Shown here one piece after another: positions 1 to 6,327 of a stretch of DNA of 40,556 bases (its first letter is position 1; every line of letters starts with the position of its first letter). Origin of the DNA: an uncultured Eubacterium sp. (GTDB lineage Bacteria > Bacillota > Clostridia > Lachnospirales > Lachnospiraceae). Made by a program: the position numbers and the translations under genes. Where the stretch lies: positions 1 through 40,556 of the forward strand of contig CAKRIZ010000017.1 in the NCBI GenBank assembly GCA_934351445.1, read 5' to 3'. The notes beneath the pieces were generated by a model. That model searched no databases, was not told where the DNA came from, and was given only the letters and a program-made list of their open reading frames with translations.

Positions 1-32
1 AGTAAAGCAACAAAGTTACATAATATTGTAAT

Positions 33-80
33 AAATCCCATAATTGGTATGAAAATGATATCAATTATGGGATTTTTTTG
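33..80 (+). terminator. Rho-independent terminator of an upstream gene
   Basis: A 14-bp inverted repeat (33-46 with 62-75, core ATCCCATAATTG) closes a 15-nt loop and runs into seven T residues at 73-79. It probably ends a transcript that enters from left of the window. It lies just outside the IS200-type left end. Confidence 0.75.
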
Positions 81-147
81 TATGGCGTCTTTAATAAAAC
101 CCCCTGCTATGCAGGGGGACAACAGATGCTTTAGCTTACAGTAAAAA

Positions 148-200
148 ACCTCCAGTGCTATAATTACTTCGGTTCGCCAACCAAGTAAAGCAAAGGAGGT
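148..200 (+). promoter_or_regulatory. Structured leader that can hide the tnpA ribosome binding site
   Basis: ACCTCC at 148-153 is exactly complementary to the Shine-Dalgarno GGAGGT at 195-200. Between them a second stem forms (TTACTT 164-169 with AAGTAA 183-188, extended by GGTT/AACC). Sequestering the tnpA ribosome binding site in the leader is known for IS200. That it works the same way here is inference. Confidence 0.55.
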
Positions 201-207
201 AGTCCAA

Positions 208-259
208 GTGGACGTTAATAGTTTATCACACACGAGATGGGAATGTAAGTATCATATTG
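208..259 (+). pseudogene. tnpA: IS200-type transposase tnpA, 5' fragment
   Basis: A GTG at 208, 7 nt after the GGAGGT site, opens a frame reading VDVNSLSHTRWECKYHI (first residue Met in use). This is the characteristic N terminus of Y1 HUH transposases of the IS200 family, where the fragment H-T-x-W-x-C-K-Y-H-I is normally followed by V-F-x-P-K-Y-R. The match stops after the first base of the next codon, where a group II intron begins (GTGCGACC at 260). A stop codon follows at 268 in the same frame. The HUH motif and catalytic tyrosine are missing, so the gene is dead unless the intron could splice, which its own truncation rules out. Confidence 0.72.
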
Positions 260-860
260 GTGCGACCTGAAGGTCGTTGTTTGAAATGCGCTTCAACGCT
301 ATCATATCCATTCGTGATATCCCTACCACGAAATGCCCGGTAAGTGATGAAAGGTGTGAAGCAGTGGGACAAAGCAGACAAGCGGTATCCACATCCGCCC
401 AACTGCCAGGGATGGATGCACAAGGTTAACATATGTAAATCATTGTAAGGATCGTGATACTTGAAATGGTGAAAGTGGATGATACACCATACCAAAAGGT
501 AAGAGGGCGGGGATATGGCGGTTTCGATGTGCGCTATATCGAATGGACAGAGCACCTCCGGTCTAAAGATGGAACCTAAATGCATCGCAACAGTTCAAAC
601 AACGAAACAGGGAAATCCTCTTGCGTTCCCATCGGGTAGGTCAATCGTAAGAAAGATACAATGCGCAGGAGGGAAGGATGCCAGAAGAAGCGAATGTTTC
701 AGTGTAATGCTGAGAATAGGAATTCAAGATTTGTCCCATCCGAAAGGAAGCTGACGTCTGGCGCGTATCTAATCACAGGAGAGACATGGAATCTATGGCA
801 AGAAGTTAAGACAATGTAGTATGGTGATATCATCACGGAAAAGAAATGAAATTCAGACTA
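260..860 (+). mobile_element. Group II intron, 5' fragment (domains I to early IV)
   Basis: The segment begins with GTGCGACC, a standard group II intron 5' end (GTGYG), and continues with a long ORF-free structured region that resembles domain I of bacterial ORF-containing introns, for example the stretches around 415-450 (GGTTAACATATG) and 545-590 (GGTCTAAAGATGGAACC). No maturase/reverse transcriptase frame follows and no domain V (GAGCCG...CGGTTC type) is visible, so the intron is truncated. The 3' limit is a guess, placed before the trxA ribosome binding site at 883. It sits inside tnpA, an intron-in-transposon arrangement. Short reading frames in this span have no coding support. Confidence 0.65.
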
Positions 861-897
861 CAATAAAGTTACAAAAAAAGATAGGAGGAATTGTAAA

Positions 898-1203
898 ATG
901 TCTGCAATTAATATCAATAAAAATAATTTTCAGAACGAAGTAATGAATGCTGATAAACCTGTCCTTTTAGATTTTTGGGCTTCCTGGTGCGCTCCCTGTC
1001 GTATGGTAGTTCCTATCATAGAGGAGATTGCAAGTGAACGTCAGGATATCAAAGTTGGAAAGATCAATGTGGATGAGCAGCCTGAACTGGCAAGTAAATT
1101 TAGTATTATGAGTATCCCAACTTTGGTGGTCATGAAGAATGGGAAGATTGTACAACAGGTTTCAGGGGTGAGACCTAAGAAAGCGATTTTAGAAATGCTT
1201 TAA
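898..1203 (+). CDS. trxA: Thioredoxin
   Basis: This is a 101-residue thioredoxin-fold protein, close to the usual 105-110. The redox motif is W-C-A-P-C at about residues 31-35, in the context FWASWCAPCRM; most thioredoxins have W-C-G-P-C, so the Gly-to-Ala change may shift redox potential. The cis-proline is in SIPTLVVMKNGK (about residue 75). It would reduce disulfides in the cytoplasm using a thioredoxin reductase that is not seen here. AGGAGG at 883-888 gives a 9-nt spacing to ATG. The sequence just upstream is degraded group II intron, so its original promoter may be lost; transcription may come from further left. Confidence 0.9.
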   Translation: MSAININKNNFQNEVMNADKPVLLDFWASWCAPCRMVVPIIEEIASERQDIKVGKINVDEQPELASKFSIMSIPTLVVMKNGKIVQQVSGVRPKKAILEML

Positions 1204-1215
1204 GGAGGTGCACGA

Positions 1216-1239
1216 ATGTTTTTTATAGTTTTCTCGTAG
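1216..1239 (+). pseudogene. Seven-codon remnant behind a perfect ribosome binding site
   Basis: Directly after the trxA stop, AAGGAGG (1202-1208) precedes ATG at 1216 by 7 nt, but the frame reads only MFFIVFS before TAG. The strong translation signal suggests a co-transcribed partner gene once followed trxA and was deleted up to the terminator at 1247. It could instead be a leader peptide, but there is no gene after it on this strand. Confidence 0.4.
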
Positions 1240-1246
1240 TATAAAA

Positions 1247-1300
1247 AGATCCCCATTTATTAGAATGACTTTCATAATTCTGATAAATGGAGGATTCTTT
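1247..1300. terminator. Bidirectional terminator between trxA and the Crp/Fnr gene
   Basis: A long imperfect stem pairs 1249-1266 (ATCCCCATTTATTAGAAT) with 1277-1296 (ATTCTGATAAATGGAGGATT). On the minus strand it is followed by CTTTTTAT, on the plus strand by CTTTAAATG. It serves the two convergent genes. Confidence 0.7.
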
Positions 1301-1320
1301 AAATGTTACAAAAAACAGTT

Positions 1321-1980
1321 TTACAATCTTTGTAGTGTTTCCAGCCTTTTCGAATCAAGGATGGTGATTTTGCCACGGGAGAGTTTGACAAGACCCTCAC
1401 TTTGAAAGTAGCGAAGCATTCGAGTGATAACTTCCCTATGGGAACCAAGATGGTTGGCGATAGTTTCGTGAGTGATTTTCAGTTCATTTGTTTCTTCGAT
1501 AGAGGTTTCTTCTAAAAGAAATGAAGCAACACGCTTGTCCAAACTCTTCCACATGATTTGTTCCATCAGCCACATGACATCAGAAAAACGGGTAGCCATT
1601 AACTCATTGGTATAGTTTGCGATGGGAGCAGATTCCTTCATGATGCTCTTGTAAATCTCAGCAGGGATGATCCAAAGATCAGTATCTTTTTCTGCTTCAA
1701 TGGTTACTTCAAATTGAATGGACCGCATCATACATGAGGCAGATAAAAGACACATATCCATATCAAACAGACGGTAAAGTGTAATCTCCCGTCCTTCATC
1801 TGAAAGTATATAAGTTCGAAGCTGCCCGGATTTAACCAGTAATAATCCGGTACAATCCAAGTTTCCATTGTGGATGATCGCTCCTTTTTTCACATGCTGT
1901 GTGATCAAACTGTCTGAAATTAGTTTTTTCTGTGCTGTATTTAAGTCATTCCATAGTGGAAAATAATTTTCGAAGCTCAT
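1321..1980 (-). CDS. Crp/Fnr family transcription regulator
   Basis: The 219-residue protein has an N-terminal cyclic-nucleotide-binding-like beta-barrel (about 20-125, including GLLLVKSGQLRTYILSDEGREITLY) and a C-terminal winged helix (about 150-215; ITHETIANHLGSHREVITRML is the HTH). There are only three cysteines, near the middle (LDC, and LLSASC of the effector region), and no N-terminal Fnr cysteine cluster is seen, so oxygen sensing by [4Fe-4S] is not supported. The start was moved to ATG at 1980 because AAAGGAG lies 9 nt upstream; an ATG 24 bases earlier has no such site. It diverges from the DUF134-NifX gene, and its promoter at 2005-2033 overlaps a dyad it may bind. Confidence 0.85.
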   Translation of the reverse strand: MSFENYFPLWNDLNTAQKKLISDSLITQHVKKGAIIHNGNLDCTGLLLVKSGQLRTYILSDEGREITLYRLFDMDMCLLSASCMMRSIQFEVTIEAEKDTDLWIIPAEIYKSIMKESAPIANYTNELMATRFSDVMWLMEQIMWKSLDKRVASFLLEETSIEETNELKITHETIANHLGSHREVITRMLRYFQSEGLVKLSRGKITILDSKRLETLQRL

Positions 1981-2004
1981 AACAGTTATCTCCTTTACGA
2001 ACAT

Positions 2005-2033
2005 AGTATACTTGCTTTTTCAAGATGCGTCAA
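2005..2033 (-). promoter_or_regulatory. Sigma-A promoter of the Crp/Fnr gene
   Basis: Read on the minus strand, TTGACG (2028-2033) and TATACT (2005-2010) are separated by exactly 17 nt. The start point would be close to base 1998, leaving a leader of about 18 nt. Confidence 0.75.
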
Positions 2034-2046
2034 TCGAATAATTGAC
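2029..2046. promoter_or_regulatory. Dyad joining the two divergent -35 boxes, candidate operator
   Basis: GTCAAT-cgaata-ATTGAC is a perfect 6+6 inverted repeat. Each arm forms part of the -35 box of one divergent promoter (Crp/Fnr gene leftward, DUF134-NifX gene rightward). A dimeric HTH protein bound here would block both. Crp/Fnr proteins bind dyads of this size, but this is not the FNR consensus, so the regulator identity is inference. Confidence 0.5.
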
Positions 2047-2070
2047 ATATGCCTTTTATAGGACTATCAT
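2042..2070 (+). promoter_or_regulatory. Sigma-A promoter of the DUF134-NifX gene
   Basis: TTGACA (2042-2047) and TATCAT (2065-2070) lie 17 nt apart. The transcript would start near 2077, giving a leader of about 20 nt that contains AGAAAGGAG. Confidence 0.75.
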
Positions 2071-2097
2071 ATAAGAAAATCGAGAAAGGAGCAGTTT

Positions 2098-2871
2098 ATG
2101 CCGAGACCAGTAAAATGCAGAAAAGTCTGCCATTTCCCAAATGTTTTAGAATTTCTTCCGGCAGATGATACTGAAAAAAACACACCTATTGTTTTGACAG
2201 TGGATGAGTACGAGACAATTCGTCTTTTAGATAAGAAAGGTTATAGTCAGGAGCAGTGTGCAGAATCTATGCAGATCGCAAGAACAACAGTTCAACGGAT
2301 TTACGAGATTGCCAGGAAGAAAATAGCAGATGCGCTCATTGATGGACATCCGCTCAGAATAGAAGGTGGCGATTTTAGAATCTGTAATGGTCAGAGCAGT
2401 AACTGCAGCTTTGGAGGATGTTATAAGCAGGAGATTTACCAAAAATATGCAGTAGAAAAAGGAGAAGGTATCATGAGAATAGCAGTAACATATGAAAATG
2501 GACAGATTTTTCAGCACTTTGGACACACAGAGGAATTTAAGATCTATGATGTAGAGGAAGGAAAAGTGGTACATTCAGAAGTAGTAGATACGAATGGAAG
2601 TGGACATGGTGCATTGGCAGGAGTTCTTCATGCATTAAATGCAGATGTTTTGATCTGCGGCGGAATCGGAGGAGGTGCTCAGACCGCATTAGCGGCAGCT
2701 GGCATTAAGCTTTTCGGAGGAGTTTCAGGAGATGCGGATAAAGCAGTAGAAGCTTTTATCAATGATACACTTGATTATAATCCGGATGTGAAGTGTTCTC
2801 ACCATGAGCACAACCACGGGGAAGGCCATACATGTGGTGAACATGGATGTGGAAGTCATAGCTGTCATTAA
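2098..2871 (+). CDS. DUF134 (UPF0251) - NifX/NifB-type cofactor-binding fusion protein with His/Cys tail
   Basis: The 257-residue protein has three parts. Residues 1-105 form a DUF134 domain (MPRPVKCRKV start, and an HTH-like YSQEQCAESMQIARTTVQRIY). Residues about 125-225 form a dinitrogenase Fe-Mo cofactor biosynthesis (NifX/NafY) domain (MRIAVTYENGQIFQHFGHTEEF, then CGGIGGGAQTALAAAGIKLF). Residues 232-257 form a His/Cys-rich tail (CSHHEHNHGEGHTCGEHGCG) likely to bind metal. A GTG/ATG-like restart around Met-125 (GEGIMRIAV) marks the fusion joint. Such proteins occur in anaerobes without nitrogenase; the natural cargo is unknown. The gene is divergent from a Crp/Fnr regulator and may respond to metal or redox state (inference). 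Confidence 0.88.
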   Translation: MPRPVKCRKVCHFPNVLEFLPADDTEKNTPIVLTVDEYETIRLLDKKGYSQEQCAESMQIARTTVQRIYEIARKKIADALIDGHPLRIEGGDFRICNGQSSNCSFGGCYKQEIYQKYAVEKGEGIMRIAVTYENGQIFQHFGHTEEFKIYDVEEGKVVHSEVVDTNGSGHGALAGVLHALNADVLICGGIGGGAQTALAAAGIKLFGGVSGDADKAVEAFINDTLDYNPDVKCSHHEHNHGEGHTCGEHGCGSHSCH

Positions 2872-2892
2872 GAAGAATAACAAAAAATAAGA

Positions 2893-2930
2893 ATGAAAAA
2901 AGAAATAGCTTAAGCTATTTCTTTTTTCAT
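2893..2930. terminator. Bidirectional terminator
   Basis: A near-perfect palindrome (GAAATAGCT / AGCTATTTC centred at 2911) is flanked by A6 and T6 runs, so it serves both convergent genes. The minus-strand membrane-protein gene ends inside the stem: its TAA is at 2910-2912. Confidence 0.85.
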
Positions 2931-3575
2931 TGCCTTGTAGCCAATGAATACTGTCCACACATATGCACAGGTTTTTGGAATCATCAGCATGCCGATCATC
3001 GGAATTACATCAGCCCACAGTACAACCGGAATATAAAATGCAAAGCTCAGGACGATTGTCAGCCACATCCAACGGAAAGAGCTATCATTATTTACTTTTG
3101 CACTTTTATAGAATAAAACGATGATAATTAATCCCATCAGTGCAAATGGAATATTTCGATAGATTCCCCAGGAAAGCGGAGAATCTGCGCTGAGCCAGGC
3201 ATTCTGAGGCATCATACACAGAACAATTCTTAATCCTGCAAGACTATAAATAGCTGCTGTAGTTGTTTTATAGCCTTTAATCTGATAACGCTCACGCCAT
3301 ATATGATAGAGTACGACATAAAAAATAGTCATAGTGATAGAGGTAATCCACTTGCCTAATCCCAGCTGTACGGTAAAGTGCTCAAGACCAGTTGTACAAA
3401 GCGCTGTTGCACGGGGAACCAGATGGAATGCATCTCCACTTCCTAAAAGAACGGCCATAATTCCAAACATAGTAAACTGACGGTTTCCTTTGCTTTTGCG
3501 GATCATTAAAAATCCGATTGTGATTACCGAAAACAAATATACGGTATCAAATAAAGTTTCTACAATTGCCTGCAT
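2910..3575 (-). CDS. Conserved hypothetical multi-pass membrane protein
   Basis: The product is 221 residues with about seven hydrophobic segments, including TVYLFSVITIGFLMI near the N terminus, ITSITMTIFYVVLYHIW in the middle and FALMGLIIIVLFY further on. No catalytic or transport motif is recognised. The start was set at ATG 3575 (MQAIVETLFD) because AAAGG lies 9 nt upstream; the longer frame to 3662 runs into a repeat element and is not supported. The gene follows tetR on the same strand after a repeat and a weak terminator-like hairpin, so it may be a TetR target, which is inference. Confidence 0.65.
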   Translation of the reverse strand: MQAIVETLFDTVYLFSVITIGFLMIRKSKGNRQFTMFGIMAVLLGSGDAFHLVPRATALCTTGLEHFTVQLGLGKWITSITMTIFYVVLYHIWRERYQIKGYKTTTAAIYSLAGLRIVLCMMPQNAWLSADSPLSWGIYRNIPFALMGLIIIVLFYKSAKVNNDSSFRWMWLTIVLSFAFYIPVVLWADVIPMIGMLMIPKTCAYVWTVFIGYKAMKKEIA

Positions 3576-3589
3576 AATAAACATCCTTT

Positions 3590-3722
3590 GTAACTGTTCA
3601 GTACCCTCACAGTTACGATGCAAAATCCATTCCAAATCGGCTTCGCCGATGTGATTTTGCATGACCGGGTCATATTCTTACGGTCTCAGCAGCAAGTGCT
3701 TCGACCTGTTCTGGACAGTTAC
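3590..3722. repeat. MITE-like 133-bp repeat with terminal inverted repeats
   Basis: The ends are GTAACTGTTCAG (3590-3601) and CTGGACAGTTAC (3711-3722), an 11-of-12 inverted match. Inside lies a second ACAGTTAC (3609-3616) and a cruciform: ATGCAAAATC (3618-3627) pairs with GATTTTGCAT (3653-3662) around an inner ATCGGC/GCCGAT stem. There is no coding capacity. It sits immediately upstream of the ribosome binding site of the membrane-protein gene. Related end sequences recur at 12620 and 39471. Confidence 0.65.
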
Positions 3723-3756
3723 CATCCTTTCTTATTCTGAAATTTCCTTATAAATT

Positions 3757-3778
3757 TTCCCACACTCAAATGTGGGAG
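3757..3778 (-). terminator. Weak terminator-like hairpin after tetR
   Basis: CCCACA (3759-3764) pairs with TGTGGG (3771-3776). On the minus strand the stem is followed by AAAATTTAT, a poor U-tract, so read-through into the downstream gene is possible. Confidence 0.4.
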
Positions 3779-3782
3779 AATT

Positions 3783-4340
3783 TTAATATAATGTTTTATG
3801 AATCAACATCAATATCGAAGACGGATTATAATCCTGACGAATCATTGATACTAATATGAAAGAAAATAATATATCTGCAAACTGCTTTTCCGTGAATTGT
3901 TGATCAAATACATCTGGACGAATCTTGGGATCATTCTTTAATATATCACACAATCCATTAAGAATATGCCCCCATGTCTGCAACATTTTCTTTTTTCCAT
4001 TCGTTTTTTCATCCTTCACAAATCCAAACGAATGCAGAGAAAAGAAGCCTGGAAATTGCTCATTTCCATATTCCAGTCTTTTATAAATCCATGAGATACA
4101 GGCAGCAATATCTTGAAAGACCTGCTCATCTTCAGGGTGAAAAAAGATTTCACGCCAAATACTCTCAATTGTATCCCCAAGCAAATCGGCCTTGGATTCA
4201 TAGTAATTGTAGATTGTCCCAGCCGAAACAGAACATCGGGATGCGACAGCACGTATGCTTACAGCAGTCCATCCGTTTTCTTTGATTAGCTCTCTGCTTG
4301 CAGCTAATATGTCTTCTTTTGAAGTTGCAAGATGATTCAC
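3783..4340 (-). CDS. TetR family transcription regulator
   Basis: The 185-residue product has a TetR N-terminal HTH at about residues 5-50 (DILAASRELIKENGWTAVSIRAV, then SVSAGTIYNYYESKADLL), followed by a helical ligand domain with no assignable ligand. The start was set at GTG 4340, which has GAGGAG 7 nt upstream (4348-4353); the longer TTG start at 4358 would place that site inside the gene. The promoter overlaps repeated GTTCAT operators, so autorepression is likely. The probable partner is the membrane protein at 2910-3575 on the same strand; the divergent chemoreceptor is the other candidate. Confidence 0.85.
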   Translation of the reverse strand: MNHLATSKEDILAASRELIKENGWTAVSIRAVASRCSVSAGTIYNYYESKADLLGDTIESIWREIFFHPEDEQVFQDIAACISWIYKRLEYGNEQFPGFFSLHSFGFVKDEKTNGKKKMLQTWGHILNGLCDILKNDPKIRPDVFDQQFTEKQFADILFSFILVSMIRQDYNPSSILMLIHKTLY

Positions 4341-4385
4341 GAATTCACTCCTCGCCAATGTATTGGCATTTACTTATTTTGTTAG

Positions 4386-4435
4386 ATGAACACCGTTCAT
4401 GTTGAAAATATACACCGTTCATTTTGATTTGTCAA
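4386..4435 (-). promoter_or_regulatory. tetR promoter with overlapping TetR-type operators
   Basis: On the minus strand TTGACA (4430-4435) and TATATT (4407-4412) are 17 nt apart. ATGAAC-acc-GTTCAT (4386-4400) is a perfect 6+6 dyad just after the -10 box, and ACACCGTTCAT recurs at 4412-4422 within the spacer. This is the usual placement for TetR autorepression. Confidence 0.75.
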
Positions 4436-4483
4436 TACATTTTTGTATGGTAAAAAATAGCCGATAAAAAAGTGATTCAGAAA

Positions 4484-4512
4484 TTGACATTTCGGTGTAA
4501 TATTGGTATATT
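4484..4512 (+). promoter_or_regulatory. Sigma-A promoter of the chemoreceptor gene
   Basis: TTGACA (4484-4489) and TATATT (4507-4512) are spaced by 17 nt. The leader contains a small AACAC/GTGTT hairpin (4537-4552) between an upstream AAAGGA and the start codon. Confidence 0.7.
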
Positions 4513-4566
4513 ATGAGGTTAATATGAAAGAAAGGAAACACCAATTAGTGTTGCTGGAAAAATGCA

Positions 4567-6258
4567 ATGAAGAAACGACTTGAAAAAATGCAACTGAAGG
4601 ATAGGATCAATTACGGATACAAAGCTGTCATTTTTATGATGCTTTTATCAGGGGTGATTTCTATTATCGCAATCAGCGTCTTATTGTCAACGATGGTTCA
4701 ATATGTGAACCGGGTGGAGCGTGCAGATTCATCTGTAAAGATCTGCAGAATGGATGTCAATTCTGCAGCGAGAGAGATCCGGGAGATGGCTTTGAACAGT
4801 GATACATCTACATATGATGGTTACGAGCAGAATGTAAAGGATCAGTTGGCAGAAGTTGATTCTGAACTGAAGGCCTTAAAGGAAACCGGTGTAGTCACTG
4901 ATGATCTCTATCAGGAATATACGACTGCCCTGTCCGATTGGGGAAATATCGGTTACTCGATTATCGAACAGATCAAAAACGGTGATCTGGAAGGTGCGAC
5001 TGATGCAATCTTAAACCAGTGTACACCGGCATTAAATCATGTAGTTTCGATCGGGGAAAAACTGGATGAAGTGACAGATCAGGCAAGTATGATAGCTATT
5101 AGGAGTACATTGGCGCTGGCAATCATAGGAATCGCATGTATTATTATTTTCCTGGCTCTGGCTATATATCTGGCAAATAAAATCGGTAAGATTGTTCTGG
5201 AAACGATTCTCGTGCCGCTGCGTGTGATTGAGGAAGTGGCAATGGAACTGACCGAAGGTAATCTGCACAGTACGCTGGAATATCATTCTGAGGATGAGAT
5301 CGGAAAGCTGGCACACAACATGCGTAAGTCCATCCGTATACTCGGATCTTATGTAGATGATATTGACCGTGCCATGAAAGAGTTCTCAGAGGGCAATTTT
5401 GATGTACATCCTCAAGTAGAGTGGAAAGGTGATTTTGTCGGTATTCTGGATTCATTTATGGCATTTGAAGCCAGCATGACAGATACGGTTGAGGGAATTC
5501 AGCGCGTTTCTGATCAGGTGACCAACGGAGCGGAGCAGGTAGCAGCCAGCTCGAATGATCTGGCAGAGGGTGCGACCAGTCAGGCAGCAGTTGTTCAGGA
5601 ACTGACTGCAACTATAAGTAATGTATCAGAAGAAGTGGCACGCAATTCACAGTCTGCAAAGGAGATCAGCGGCAGAGTCGAGGAACTTGGAAATGCAATC
5701 TTAGAGAGTAATGGCAAGATGCATGAGATGGTTGATTCTATGAATGAGATCAATCAGGCATCGCAGGAGATCGGAAAGATCATTGCAACGATCAATGAGA
5801 TCGCATCCCAGACGAACCTGCTCGCATTGAATGCTTCTATTGAGGCAGCGAGAGCCGGTGAAGCCGGAAAGGGATTTGCAGTTGTAGCAAATCAGGTTAA
5901 TGTATTGGCAGATCAGAGTGCACAGGCTGCAGAGGAGTCAGCTGCTTTGATTCAGACTTCTGTCAATGCAGTAGAAAAAGGTGCAGTGATCGCAGATCAG
6001 ACCGCATCGCAGTTGGAAGATGTATCTAAGAATTCAAAGACCATTACGCAGGAAGTCGCAAATATTGCGGATACATTGGAGACGCAGACTTCAGAGATCA
6101 GCCAGATCAATCAGGGTATCGAGCAGATTAATGATGTCGTACAGACAAATTCAGCCACATCTCAGGAATGTGCTGCTTCCAGTCAGGAAATGAGTGGTCA
6201 GGCAGAGAATCTGCGTGAGTTAATCCAGAAGCTGCATGTGGCAGGTTCAAATAAATAA
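4567..6258 (+). CDS. Methyl-accepting chemotaxis protein
   Basis: The 563-residue chemoreceptor has TM1 at about 20-43, a roughly 140-residue extracellular four-helix-type sensor with many acidic residues, TM2 at about 182-205, a HAMP domain from about 207 to 260, a second HAMP-like segment (about 275-310), and a long cytoplasmic coiled coil. The conserved hairpin tip, which binds CheA and CheW, includes [22 protein letters not shown] near residues 418-443. The ligand cannot be read from the sequence. No other chemotaxis or flagellar gene is present, except that the protein at 17592 carries FliM-like peptides. Only a weak site (GGAAAA, 6 nt upstream) precedes ATG; the ATG at 4562 is followed at once by a stop. 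It ends at a strong terminator, so it is monocistronic. Confidence 0.94.
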   Translation: MKKRLEKMQLKDRINYGYKAVIFMMLLSGVISIIAISVLLSTMVQYVNRVERADSSVKICRMDVNSAAREIREMALNSDTSTYDGYEQNVKDQLAEVDSELKALKETGVVTDDLYQEYTTALSDWGNIGYSIIEQIKNGDLEGATDAILNQCTPALNHVVSIGEKLDEVTDQASMIAIRSTLALAIIGIACIIIFLALAIYLANKIGKIVLETILVPLRVIEEVAMELTEGNLHSTLEYHSEDEIGKLAHNMRKSIRILGSYVDDIDRAMKEFSEGNFDVHPQVEWKGDFVGILDSFMAFEASMTDTVEGIQRVSDQVTNGAEQVAASSNDLAEGATSQAAVVQELTATISNVSEEVARNSQSAKEISGRVEELGNAILESNGKMHEMVDSMNEINQASQEIGKIIATINEIASQTNLLALNASIEAARAGEAGKGFAVVANQVNVLADQSAQAAEESAALIQTSVNAVEKGAVIADQTASQLEDVSKNSKTITQEVANIADTLETQTSEISQINQGIEQINDVVQTNSATSQECAASSQEMSGQAENLRELIQKLHVAGSNK

Positions 6259-6276
6259 AGGTATTTCTATCACCAA

Positions 6277-6313
6277 GAAGCAGGGGAATGTTCCCCTGCT
6301 TCAGCTGTTTTTT
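6277..6313 (+). terminator. Rho-independent terminator of the chemoreceptor gene
   Basis: A perfect 10-bp stem (GAAGCAGGGG 6277-6286 with CCCCTGCTTC 6293-6302) has a 6-nt loop and is followed by T6 from about 6308. It may also block minus-strand transcription leaving aroE, though it lacks a U-tract in that direction. Confidence 0.88.
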
Positions 6314-6327
6314 GTATTGGATATATA

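Larger units (their letters stand above)
98..259 (+). mobile_element. Left end of an IS200/IS605-family insertion sequence (remnant)
   Basis: The segment has a perfect 8-bp subterminal hairpin (CCCCCTGC at 100-107 with GCAGGGGG at 111-118, 3-nt loop), a structured leader, and the start of a Y1-type transposase reading frame at 208. Subterminal hairpins near the left end are the DNA-recognition feature of the IS200/IS605 family. The exact outer boundary is uncertain, somewhere near 90-100. The right end is absent; the element is broken by a group II intron at 260 and nothing resembling the rest of tnpA is seen before trxA. Confidence 0.65.

Noticed and set aside
100..118. Minus-strand terminator reading of the 8-bp GC hairpin
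   Set aside because: It has TTTTATT on the minus side, but no minus-strand gene lies to its right; the IS200 left-end hairpin explains it better.
382..388. CGGTAT at 383-388 as intron EBS1 pairing with exon bases 254-259
   Set aside because: The pairing needs two G-U wobbles and the position is earlier than EBS1 usually is; treated as chance.
226..754. Open frames on both strands inside the group II intron fragment
   Set aside because: They lie in structured intron RNA, lack ribosome binding sites and resemble no protein family.
12..873. AAAGTTACA present at 12-20 and 865-873 as a possible target duplication around the IS/intron remnant
   Set aside because: Nine AT-rich bases with no matching element boundaries; IS200 elements do not make target duplications.
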